Source: Procambarus clarkii | Lineage: Eukaryota > Arthropoda > Malacostraca > Decapoda > Cambaridae | Assembly (NCBI RefSeq): GCF_040958095.1 | Contig: NC_091208.1 | Coordinates: forward strand, 13,388,683-13,452,682 | Direction of reading: 5' to 3' | Length of the DNA: 64,000 bases | Part shown: positions 32,540 through 41,874 of the stretch, in pieces | Layout of the letters: each line of letters starts with the position of its first letter | Numbering within the stretch: position 1 is the stretch's first letter | Notes under the pieces: model-generated | Database searches by the model: none | The model's input: only the letters and a program-made list of their open reading frames with translations | Told to the model about the DNA's origin: nothing | Made by a program: the position numbers and the translations under genes

Positions 32540-33990
32540 ACGTTGTTGTTGTGTTAGATTTAGCTACTCAGAACGAAGTGTTCATGTAGCACGGGCTATG
32601 GTGAGCCCGTAATTGAGTTCGGTTATTCGCGATAACCTTGTTACTGTGATATTTGGGTCAAAGATTCAAATAGAGGTGGGGATTCCTCCGTTTTTCCAGT
32701 TTATTTTTCGCTTCTGTTTTAGTGCACTGGTTTTAGCCTTGTTTTAATAACATTATCTTGGTGGCGGATGTAGATGCAAAATGCTCACTAGTGAGTCCCA
32801 TTCCTCAATGGCTTTTCTAATCATTGTAGGTGCGGTGGAATGTGCATCTAATGTAGCTGGCGTCGTTGGATTAATGTTGAGTTTGATGCGCAGGGGTTCA
32901 GTAGCTTCACATTCCAATGAGTAGTGCAATAGTGGCGCCTCTGCTTCTGTTCCACAGATATGACACCTTTTAACTATTGTGTTCATTACCTCTCAGCAGC
33001 ATTGGTAACCAAGTCTGAGTCTGTGTATGGCTACTGTAATGTCTCTGGATATATTTTTGCCAGGCTTGAAAGAGGAGTAACGAGTGGCTTGTTCGTACCA
33101 TATCGCAGTGGATCTTCCTTCCGCTACTTTGGCTCTGTGGCGACTTTTGATAGTTGAGAGTATTTTCTTCTTTATTTGCTCTTTAATCTGTGAAAAACTT
33201 GGAGGTATTTGAACCTGTACAACAGGTAGAGCAGTGGCAGTTTTTGCTAGTGAGTCTGCCTTTTCATTACCATCTATGCCAATGTGACTTCGTATCCAAT
33301 TTAGGGTGATTGACAGCCCTAGATTATGGGTCTCTTTTCCTATATGTTGGATTTCTGTGAATCGAAAATTATCTCTCTGCTGACTGGATAACAATGCCTG
33401 GAGCGAAGATTCAGAGTCGGTATGAATGATGACATCATGTAAATTATTCTCAATTGTCGGCCTCCTTCAGGGCATATAATTCTGTTTGTATTGTTGAGCA
33501 CCCACTATAAATGCTCCAGTAAGCTTTATGAATGGTAGTGTAAACTGCTGCCTCAGCAGAACCTCTTTCTTGATCAACTGATCCGTCTGTGAAGATGTGA
33601 GTCATTGTAGGTCTTGAGATGGTTTCCATTTGTTGCTCTATGACTACTTTGAGCCTCTGCGAGTCACATGCTGATTTTTTAACTGGTAATAATTCAATGA
33701 TTATCTTTAGACTCGATTCTTTTCCATGGAGGAGGCTGCCAAAAGTGTTCATATGGTCTATCTTCCCTATTGTTTTTAATGGTCCATTTCAAGTCCACTT
33801 TCTCTAGAATCTTGACCAGATTATCCATCCATGTACTTGTTCTATATTGAAGGCTTTTCTGAAGCGATCTCTGTATGCGGTCTTTGATTGACAGTCTGGC
33901 GGTGGTTCCAACAAGTTCTGCTGTTATGGGGGCTATCCTTCGTTTGATCCGTAGAGATTCTCTCTATGCGTCCATATAGATGCTCCGTGG
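32540..33990 (-). mobile_element. LINE family G (I-group), 3' part with RNase H
   Basis: On the minus strand, 33606-33450 contains an RNase H start (THIFTDGSVDQERGSAEAAV, TELYAL). A frame change follows near 33450. 33394-32993 gives ITLNWIRSHIGIDGNEKADS (the RNase H C-terminal catalytic block) and a basic linker, and 32986-32753 gives a CHICGTEAEAPLLHYSLEC zinc-type motif. The 3' UTR (32752-32553) has the 'ggctcaccatagcccgtgctac' box and ends in an AAC-type tail at 32543-32552. RT and endonuclease are absent, so it is 5'-truncated near 33990. Domain order fits a RNase H-bearing LINE of the I group, distinct from family A. Confidence 0.75.
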
Positions 33991-33999
33991 GATCGGATG

Positions 34000-34830
34000 C
34001 TCCCCAGCTGCCCGATACCGGGAAATAGCGGAAGGATGGGGTCCCTATAGTCTCTTCAGGCCATAGACCCTAGAAGATTTTCCATGTTTGGTGAAACTAA
34101 AATTTGAACGGTTGAATCACAAATACTTTGGTTCCTGTGGATACGACGATCTGTCGTTGTTCTGTATATTGGTGAGGTTTTATGGAAAACAAAATCGTTT
34201 GGGCACGTTTCCTTAAACCAATGCTTCTGCTTCCCCCCCCCCCCCTCGTAGTGAATACACGGGAGTCAGGCGACTGTTGTGGGTTGTATTCTGGAAAATG
34301 TCAAGGCCTTGAGAAACCTTGATAAGTCAAATAGCTTTTCTTCCCCCTACAAAGAGTGACGACATTTCATGAATAAATCTCTTAGTTAACGTCTGTTTGT
34401 GAAGGTAATATTGTGACATTTTGGGTAGTGCGGAGTACTGTTATCAGTTGGCATGTATACTGAGCGATGCTTATATCTCCCGGTGTAGTATACCTTGTGG
34501 TTTACTATTTATTTGTATTATACAATGTGGTGTACTCTTTTTTGGTTATTTTATGTGGTTTACTTTTTTGGTTGGTGTACTCTTTTTTTTGGGTTATACC
34601 ATGTGGTATACTTGTCTGCTTCATTAGATAAGGATTGCGTTCGATTACAGTTCAGATTCCCGAAGTCAGTATAGCCTGCTTATATTGTCTAACCTTTCAT
34701 ATTCCGCTGATTGAACTCGGTATATGTGTGGCGTGTGGGATATGTTTGGGCGCTGTTGGCAGAAACCTCCGAATGAGTTTGACTGTTGAATTCGTCTTCC
34801 TTATATCCGGACACTGTCTTTCCTTTCCGC
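34000..34830. other. Intergenic, no gene recognised
   Basis: A poly-C run is at 34234-34246. A loosely repeated 'tgtggtgtactcttttttgg' motif is at about 34480-34610. No coding evidence was seen. Confidence 0.5.
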
Positions 34831-34950
34831 CATTTTTATTACTTTGTATCCGGCCTCCTGCTCCAGCACCCATTTTCATTACCTTATATCCGGCCTCATG
34901 ACCCAGCACCTATTTCCATTACCTTATATCCGGCCTCATGACCCAGCACT
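34831..34950. repeat. 40-bp tandem repeat, three units
   Basis: 'accttatatccggcctcatg' begins at 34881 and 34921, and a diverged copy ('actttgtatccggcctcctg') begins at 34841, giving an exact 40-bp period. Confidence 0.85.
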
Positions 34951-35399
34951 CATCTTGCATTTCATGCAACACATTACTTGCCACGAGTGATCGTTGAATG
35001 TTATAAGTGCTTTCTTTGCGAACTTTTAGTCCGAGTGGGCCTGTCTGTGTTCTTATCTGTGCTTTTGTGCACAGCGCAATTTTTGTGTTTTGGTTTAGCA
35101 ACAAAAAGGTAAATATGTTTAATGATGTGTTTCTCTGTATTTTATCTAAAAGGAGAATGTCCTGACGAGTGATTTCTGGAGCCGCCGAAGACCCATTCAC
35201 TCAAGTGGGAGGAGACCAGGTGCAAGCATTGATTTTAGATACTCCTTCACTGCTTGTTCGGGCTGTCTCTGTCTCTCTCTCCCTTTTATCTTTTATATAT
35301 ATACAAGAGTTGTTACATTCTTTTACAGCCACTAGCACGTATAGCGTTTCGGGCAAGTCCTTAATCTTAATTTTCCCCGGAAAACGACCCGTTATATAG
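34951..35399. other. Intergenic, no gene recognised
   Basis: No supportable gene was seen. Short open frames on both strands lack family resemblance. Confidence 0.5.
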
Positions 35400-35680
35400 T
35401 TTAACAACTAGGTACTTTCAGCGCCGTGGAGAGGGAAGACCTGCTGCCTGGGTAACAGCTTCTCCCCCGAATCAACCTACCCTGGCTTTGCGCTCTGGTG
35501 AGGCCACTCCAGACCGACAACCAGAGCGCAACTCCATAGTCTCTTGAGACTGATGGATGCCAACTACTACCCATATGGAGACGAGGAGTCACAATAACGT
35601 GGCTGAAATATGTTGACCAAGCCACACACTAGAAAGTGAAGGGACGACAACGTTTCGGTCCGTCCTGGACCATTCTCACT
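35400..35680 (+). repeat. Interspersed repeat E, long copy
   Basis: This is the longest copy of E in the window. It contains 'tggctttgcgctctggtgag', 'gtctcttgagactgatggat' and the shared core 'gaagggacgacaacgtttcg'. It contains small self-complementary stretches but no coding frame. It abuts the SINE at 35684. Confidence 0.6.
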
Positions 35681-35683
35681 CGG

Positions 35684-35870
35684 ACTGTAGGTACCTATAC
35701 ACTACTGGATGAACAAAGGCTACAGTTAAGGATTGGCACCCAGTAAATTCTCCCCCGGCCAGGATACGAACCAAGGTCTGAGCGCTTCCGATATGCCTAG
35801 CAAGTGTGTTACCACTTCCCCATGGGGACTGCGAATCTCCACGGATATGTTTACTCACCAATCTGGCTGG
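35684..35870 (-). mobile_element. tRNA-derived SINE (SINE-1)
   Basis: Read on the minus strand, an A-box-like 'GGGGAAGTGGTAACACACTT' and a B box TTGGTTCGTATCC lie about 40 bp apart. They are followed by the body 'GGCCGGGGGAGAA', 'CCAATCCTTAACTGTAGCC', 'TTGTTCATCCAG' shared with 1450-1600. The head is a tRNA-like region without an intact cloverleaf. Confidence 0.75.
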
Positions 35871-36779
35871 CTTTAAAAACCGTCTTTCGCCTGGGCAGCC
35901 GGTTATCTAGGATATGGTTCTTAACCCACCTTGTAATTGATCAGTTACAAAATATCAAAGCTATTAAATATCGTTATTAGTTAAAGCTACTAACTAAATC
36001 TCCCAATTAAGGTTACGAAACAACTCAACTGAGGTTACTAACTAGTGATATTGAAACTACATGTATATTTTAGTGCTACTACTTGAATATTGTTTTCTTG
36101 GCTGCGATTCTGCTAAAAATGAGATTCATGAGGTGATGGGACGAGTTGAATGGGGTTGTTGAGGGAGGGGGTAAATGTTCTCGATGAGGGGGAGTAGGAG
36201 GGATGGGATGTGATTGTACGAGGAAGGGAGAGAAAGAGAGAGGGGGGGGCAAAAGGGAGGGAAAGTATGAATGGGAAGGAGGAGGGTGGGGGGGGGGGAA
36301 ATGAGGGTCAGCGGCAACTTGAACAATAGCCTTTTTTTCTCTCACAATGAAAACTATTTTAATTTTAAAAAAACGTTTTCTGTAATTGTCGTCATGTTGC
36401 AGCATAGAAGCAAATGTGTTTTATATTTGTCTTAAAATATATGAATATATTTTCTTTGTTTTGTGTTATAGCTCGATAGTGTTTTTTTTGTACATTAAAA
36501 AAAAAAAAACTTAGTGGGTATGCCCTATATCGATAGAAATGGACGGGAGATTTAGACAACAATTACAATCGAATTAATAACATGAAGCCAACCAAATACC
36601 AATTTCATTTGTATTTCGTGTGCATTGTGCGGGGATTATTTACTGCATATAAAGTGAAGCCAGTCGATATAGTAGCTACAAGTTCTTTGCAACAGGTCCA
36701 AGAGATACATGCTCTGTATACTACAGCTGTCGGCACACATTACCTTCCTGGTACAGGCGTCCACCGCCAATGGCGTAGG
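35871..36779. other. Intergenic with a purine-rich tract
   Basis: 36150-36300 is strongly G/A-rich on the plus strand, including runs of 7-9 G. Poly-A runs are at 36368-36373 and 36498-36509. No gene was seen. Confidence 0.5.
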
Positions 36780-37245
36780 CACATCGGGGAGGAGACACAC
36801 TCCTAGCCCGCCTCGATCGCTTTGAGACAGGCTGCCGGTCGTCTGAGCTATCACTCCCATCAACATTTCCATCTTCCTGCACCACAACAGAACCCTATGG
36901 CGGGCACGCTTTACCCCTGAGAACCGCAGCTTCCACAACCGGGGGCCACACACGGCACGAGACAGCTCCTCGTGGACAGCCAGAGCGACAGGAGACACCG
37001 TATTCAGGGACGTAGCAGGCAGGGGCGGCTGAGACGGGAAAGCCGACGGCGTGGGCTGAGCTGCACCAACCCCCATACCACCACCCAGGCGAGCTGCAGG
37101 ATCCGACACTGGGGCAACAGACGGCAGGAAATCAACACACATGCCAGCACCAGGAAACGGGTCCGGGGCCGAAAACGCCGACAACAGGGTTGACCCGGCG
37201 TGCCTCACACCCCGCAGCCCCGGGAGGCTGCACCTGAAAAGCTAA
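36780..37245 (-). mobile_element. GC-rich block, possible LINE ORF fragment
   Basis: A sharply bounded GC-rich island lies in AT-rich sequence, with an open minus-strand frame (37208 to ~36790) rich in Pro/Ala/Ser and ending in a basic 'KLRFSGVKRARHRVLLWCRK' stretch. Base composition and Pro/Ala richness resemble the Tx1-like element at 21379-28255, but I see no direct alignment to it. It may be a fragment of a related element or of an unrelated gene. Confidence 0.3.
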
Positions 37246-37757
37246 AAATCCTCCTCGCGGTACATAATTAGAAGTGAGTTTTAAGTAGTTAAGTTATGTT
37301 ATAATTGGGAAATATTTCCCATTATAAGTGTAAAAGGTTCCAGTTATATATGAATATGTATTATAAAGGGAAGAGTCACTCTTACTATCTTGGTGATTTT
37401 ATTGTGTAAAAATTATTGCATCCAATTGGAAAATAATATTTCTGGTATATATACAATAAAATTTATTAATGTTATTTATATTCAAATAAAGATACAATTT
37501 ATATTGTATCTTATATCACTAATAATACATGATTTTATAAATCATGTTAAATCATTTATTATATGTAAATCATAAATCATATATTATATATAAATCATAA
37601 ATCATATATTATATTTAATTCATAAATCATATATTATATTTAAATCATAAATCATATTATTATATCATGTTTATAAAAATCCTGAATGAAGACAAATTCA
37701 GTTCTCGTTACGTTAAATGCAAATAAATATTATTTATAATTTACATATTATTTGTAA

Positions 37758-38363
37758 TTATGAGAAGCTCTGGCGTCGTCTTAGCTGTCCTCCTTGGCTG
37801 TTTGTTTCAGTTGTTTCAGTCGTCGTCTGAGAAATCAACAAACTTTGTCGTCGTCTTAAACTTTTTCTTTCTCGTCTAAATGGTGTTTGTGTGTTTGTTT
37901 CAGGTTCATTCATATATGCCGCAATATACGAATAAACGGTAGTAGTATTTTCCAAGGGTGGCTGGGAATTAGCCAAGTGCCCACTTGACATGGGCATATT
38001 TGTAGATTGGGAAGTATACTTCAGGGTATACTCCTTGAACCCCACCCTTGGAATGGGGATTTTCGTTCGGCGGGGAATATTTGCAGATTTGATCAGATCT
38101 CTTATGATTTCTCGATGTTGGATTTGAACGGTGGGTCTCCTGTAATAAGCAAGTTCATTCTCATTCACCCACCGTCGCTTGAATAATGTGACGTGGGGTT
38201 CAAAACTGTAATTCTGTAGGCGTAGACCTTGCTTGTCCAGTAGGGCAATTATCTCCCGCCGCAGATCGAAAGGATTGTGTGACTCTTGAATCTTTAGGAA
38301 GATGACACTTGTGTCAAAATTCCCTAAGCCATCTAAGACGACGCTCAGCTTCCGTTCTTTTTT
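37758..38363 (-). CDS. Last exon of 2H phosphoesterase copy C, second HxT motif
   Basis: The exon follows the strong acceptor CTCTCTTTTTCCTTAG and is open for 201 codons to a TAA at 37758. It begins 'KKERKLSVVLDGLGNFDTSV' and contains IFLKIQES, a helix region 'LRREIIALLDKQGLRLQN' and SFEPHVTLFKRR. This matches the second half of the AKAP7-type 2H fold, where human AKAP7 has a GIGTFGNQVGFVKL-like strand and SFKPHLTFMKL. HVT is the second catalytic HxT. The C-terminal ~80 residues are not in that domain. They contain 'PPLENTTTVYSYIA' and two RRRQS motifs, which fit PKA-type phosphorylation consensus (inference). Similar exons occur in copies A and B and inverted at 12585-13150; this is the only fully open one. 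Function is uncertain without the first motif. Confidence 0.7.
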   Translation of the reverse strand, partial: KKERKLSVVLDGLGNFDTSVIFLKIQESHNPFDLRREIIALLDKQGLRLQNYSFEPHVTLFKRRWVNENELAYYRRPTVQIQHREIIRDLIKSANIPRRTKIPIPRVGFKEYTLKYTSQSTNMPMSSGHLANSQPPLENTTTVYSYIAAYMNEPETNTQTPFRRERKSLRRRQSLLISQTTTETTETNSQGGQLRRRQSFS

Positions 38364-38439
38364 CTAAGGAAAAAGAGAGCACGTTGTTAATATCAGCGAA
38401 TAGTAAGTAAATATATAAGAACTATTATTTAAAGCTTAA

Positions 38440-38920
38440 AAACTTAAATTACATTCTCTAGAAAGGCGAAGAATGAATTAATATGAACAAATCCACAAGG
38501 GCCGTGAATAACCTACGTCCGAGATGGCCCCAGACGCGCCTTATTCGACTGCGCCACGACATGGTAAAAGAAAATGGGCACTTTGAGTGTAACTGCCCTC
38601 ACAAAGCTCCCACAGCATATACACAGGGAGAAAGCACGTCTGGGATTATCCCGGACGTAGGTTCGAACCCTCATGGATTTGTTCATCTGATGCATCATGC
38701 TATTGTGATTTCTGTGTGTAATGAGATAATATTCGTTCGGTAATATGGTTGAAATTGTGCAGAACTAATTACCGCATACCATAATGCAAGTGGGGTATCT
38801 TGATTGTGTCAAGCGTAGGTTTGACACATGAATGAGATTGGGTGGATATAAACAAGAGCTGTCTCGTATGGACCAATAGGCCCATACTTTCTGTAGTTAC
38901 TCTCATTCTTATATTCTTAA
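38440..38920. mobile_element. Inverted tRNA-like SINE pair inside a CR1-B fragment (copy C intron)
   Basis: The minus-strand head (38572-38500) has 'GTGGCGCAGTCGAATAAGG'. The plus-strand relative (38625-38720) has 'gacgtaggttcgaaccctc' and 'tggatttgttcatctgatgc'. Both are flanked by LINE B pieces ('ttacattctctagaaaggcg' left; 'ttcggtaatatggttgaaat' right). The heads keep pol III box-like motifs but the cloverleafs are imperfect, so they are not called tRNA genes. Confidence 0.65.
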
Positions 38921-39138
38921 CGTTTTTAATGGGGGTGCAATGAAGCAAAATTTTGACCGATTTTGGGAGACATTAAGTGCTACGAAATGGACGAGGATTA
39001 ATCGAACAGTATCCTCAATTCGAGGATTAATCGAACCGTATCCTCAACTCGAGGATTAATCGAACATCTTTCCTCAATTATGGCGGTTTAGTTTGCATTT
39101 ACTGATCAATTTAACAAGTACGAGGTTGTTGTACTTAC

Positions 39139-39212
39139 CATAAATTTCTGAATCAGTTGACTAATAATGTACGAAACATCCTGGTCAAGCTTATGTACCT
39201 TCCTCCATTTAT
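39139..39212 (-). CDS. Internal exon of 2H phosphoesterase copy C
   Basis: A 74-nt exon between a TAGTTTCAG acceptor and a GTAAGT donor. It reads KWRKVHKLDQDVSYIISQLI then QKFM, the helix that follows the first HxT strand in AKAP7-like proteins. The acceptor side needs one base from the previous exon (phase 1). The donor side is phase 0 and matches the last exon at 38363. Equivalent exons are at 11795-11725 and 30815-30739; the first lost its GT donor (now GC). Confidence 0.65.
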
Positions 39213-39596
39213 CTGAAACTACAAAATATGAATTTTATAATTTAATATTTAACCTGCTATGTATATACGCAAATTCAGAAAAAAAATATTTAATTTTAAA
39301 AACAAAACGAACATAGTTTTACCAATATATGTATATTGTCGCTAATGTTGGTACCTTCCAAACTTCAAGTAACTATACAAGAAATATTTCATTAGTCATG
39401 GTTCAACTGGTAGTACGTGTCTAGGGACACGTACGCAGATAAATCACACCCTTTTGAGTTCATAATATGCAATATATAAAAATTCAAGAACCTAACGTAC
39501 CTTCTTTCACCACAGGTAGCTTAGTTTGGATAACATAATCTGTTGATCTGTGAATGACTTTATAAACTCCCACTGACCAATTCTGCTAACCCTGAT

Positions 39597-39888
39597 CTAC
39601 ACTACTTATGAAAGTAGTCATGAAAGTTAATGAATCTGTCGAACAAAGGCTCCGCTATTACATTAGTTAAGAACATAAGAATGAAGGTAAATGTTGAAAG
39701 CCTATTGGCCCATACAACCTAGATCCTTTTTATAACAAACCATATGGTCAGCAGGAGGAAGAAGCTAAGGGGAGAACTTACCGTTAAATAATTCTTCTAT
39801 ATATTTTAACCTGTTTCTCGTTAACTCCTGCGCCACCAGTTTCTTGAGGTTCTTCAACATAACATATCGATGCAAGGACGTATTTCTG
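39597..39888 (-). repeat. Inverted edge fragment of the 2.26-kb array
   Basis: This is the reverse complement of the segment found in direct orientation at, for example, 41781-42040. It includes the 3' half of the candidate exon (39888-39782, with the same GTAAGTTC donor) and the 'ggccaataggccttcaac' LINE tail. It joins the direct array at about 39889 and copy C of the 2H gene at about 39596. Confidence 0.85.
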
Positions 39889-40059
39889 GGCCTGATGGGA
39901 TTTGTTTCTCGAACAGTCAGTAATAAATTACCTAGTGCTATTTTTTGCAGCCATACAATGCTCCATTTACATTATCCTGTCCTGTTTTTGTCCCAATTGT
40001 ATACAATTAATAAATGTTTGGGTATTCGTTACGATTGTGCAGGCAGGTTGTGAAAGGAA

Positions 40060-41330
40060 TCAGAGGGGATATAAGAAATGTAAAACCAAAAAATCAATAC
40101 AAAAATATTAGTAAAAAGTCAAATAGGACAATAGGAATAATTAATCGTAGCGTTAGTAATTAGAGACCTGGTGTTGTTCTTCAGCTATATATTACTACTA
40201 TTAGGCCCCCTGAAGATTATGCAGTTCAGATCGTATCAACGTACTATGGAATGGATATTAATTTACTAGAACGTGTCCAGTGTAGGATGACGAAGGTATT
40301 CTCGCAAATTAGAAATCTGGCATAGTAAAAATGATTGACGAAGCTTAAACTACATTATATGGAAAGGCGAAGAATTAGGGTTAACATGATAGGGATTTAC
40401 AAGTGGGCTAATGGACATAGCAAAGGGGTTATTAATAGGGTATTAAAAGTCTCAACACACACAGACGAGGAGTCAAAAAATTTGGTTGAAATATGTTGAC
40501 TGAACCTCACACTAGAATGTGATGGAACGACGAAGTTCCGGTCCGTCTTGGACCAGTCACAATTCGATCAACACAAGGCAAAACATGAACAAATGGGTAT
40601 AAATTTGAAAAGTTTAAATTTAGAAATGGCCTGGGTAAATGTTGGTTTGGTAAGAGTGTACACAATTCGAAGGGCAAATTACCGCATAGCATAACAGTTG
40701 AAGGATCTCTTGATTGTTTCAAGCGTAGGTTTTATATATATGTGAATGGGGTTGGGTGCATATAAATAGGAACTTCTTCGACGGCGATGCCATCTGCTAA
40801 TAGGCCATCTGCTTTTACCTTCATTCCTATGTTCATATGAATGGACATTCATATGAACATAGGAATGTTCATATGAACAAAAAGGGATATTAATAGGGTA
40901 TTAAAAGTATCAACGCATAATAAAACTCAAAACAATGAATATAAACTGGATAACTATAGATATGGGAATGTTCTGGGTAAATAAAGATTCGGTAACAGGA
41001 CTGTCGATTTGTGGACCCTATTACGGCAAAACATTGGGGGATACTAATAGTAGTAATAAAAGTGTCAACACAAGACATAACACGAAACAATGAGTATAAA
41101 TTGGATAAGATTAGATTTATAATAGACATGGGTAAATACTGGTTCGGTAACAGAGTTGTTGATTTGTAGAACCAATTACCGCCTACTGTTGTGGAGGTGG
41201 GGTCCTTCAATTGTTTCAAGAGTTGGATGGACATGTATATGAGTGGGATTGGGTGGTTATAAATAGCAGTTGCCTTGTATGGGCCAATAAGCCTTCTGCA
41301 GTCACCTTCTTATGTTCTTAACTGTTGCAC
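40060..41330 (+). mobile_element. CR1-B LINE fragments in array unit 1 (same in each unit)
   Basis: 40060-40330 encodes the family B thumb region; in other units this reads 'NISKKSNRTLGLINRSLSNK' and ERVQRRMTKVFSQIRNLA. The 3' portion and tails follow: 40340-40480, 40560-40830, 40880-41040 and 41040-41330, each ending like a truncated CR1-B 3' end. A repeat E piece lies at 40480-40560. Equivalent segments recur at 42260-43580, 44520-45830, 46780-48090 and 49040-50350. They predate the amplification. Confidence 0.8.
40822..40867. repeat. 46-bp palindrome in array unit 1
   Basis: Arms of 22 bp (40822-40843 and 40846-40867) are perfect reverse complements around a 2-bp centre. The core is TTCATATGAATG. 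The same palindrome is perfect at 47586-47631 and has one or two mismatches near 43067, 45326 and 49846. Confidence 0.9.
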
Positions 41331-41654
41331 CAAGAGAATCTCATTCTTGCTCTAATGATCCATTTGAGAAAATGTGAGTGGTTGTTTGTGTTGAGACATT
41401 TTCCATCAATAGCATGTTGATGTTGTCTCTCAATCGACTACTATAACAAAATTTATCATAGTACGGGCTATTGTTTGCTGTAGCGGCTCAGTGATATATC
41501 TATTTATTTCAGATACTAGACATAAACTCCATGTCACCAGACTTCACCTGATATGATTTAGCTCGTAAGGCGCCGAACCAACTCAGACCCTCACTTGCTT
41601 CCCCAGTTCTTTTCTGGTCGTGCTGTTTGTTTACGCTCGTCCGTTGTTGTAACC

Positions 41655-41874
41655 ATGGAAAAGACTAATCCATTTGAGAAGAGTTACTTCTCACCCCGCA
41701 AGATTCAGATGAGAGAGCAAAATACAATTCTGAAGCTCTCCACCGCCAAAATTTCCAAACTCAGGCGCAGAAATACGTCCTTGCATCTATATGTTATGTT
41801 GAAGAACCTCAAGAAACGGGTGGAACAGGAGTTAACGAGAAACAGGTTAGAATATATGGAAGAATTATTTAACG
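41655..41874 (+). CDS. Candidate first exon, array copy 1
   Basis: An ATG in optimal context (aaccATGG) opens 73 codons ending at AACG|GTAAGT, a perfect 5' splice donor in phase 1. The peptide begins MEKTNPFEKSYFSPRKIQM and is highly basic, with a leucine-spaced helical stretch ('LKLSTAKISKLRRRNTSL', 'VMLKNLKKRVEQELTRNRLE') that suggests a coiled coil. I do not recognise the family. The frame is intact in all units although the surrounding LINE debris is not, which argues for origin from a real gene exon. No downstream exon on the plus strand is visible. A partial inverted copy lies at 39888-39782, upstream of 2H copy C. Confidence 0.5.

Larger units (their letters stand above)
37260..39595 (-). 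other. 2H phosphoesterase gene copy C (AKAP7-like), best-preserved locus
   Basis: Two exons with canonical splice signals are recognisable on the minus strand: a 74-nt exon (39212-39139) and a 606-nt last exon (38363-37758). The intron between them (about 775 bp) contains the same LINE B/SINE pair as in copies A and B. The 3' flank (37260-37757) is shared with the other copies. The 5' exon carrying the first HxT motif is not found: sequence homologous to the 2.26-kb array starts at 39597, where it would be expected. The locus therefore lacks a visible native start, although its downstream exons are undamaged and in phase with each other (phase 0 to phase 0). Confidence 0.65.

Noticed and set aside
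32993-33752. RNase H domain as evidence of an LTR retroelement
   Set aside because: The following CHIC...H...C motif, the AAC-type tail and absence of protease, integrase or LTRs fit a LINE of the I group better.
36636-37208. 190-codon minus-strand frame as a host gene
   Set aside because: No start context, splice signals or family match was found. Kept only as a possible LINE fragment.
39498-39592. Additional 2H exon after the first HxT exon
   Set aside because: The segment is conserved in all three copies and has a GTACGT donor-like end, but no frame is open in all copies and its phase does not fit the neighbours. It may be conserved intron or a lost exon.
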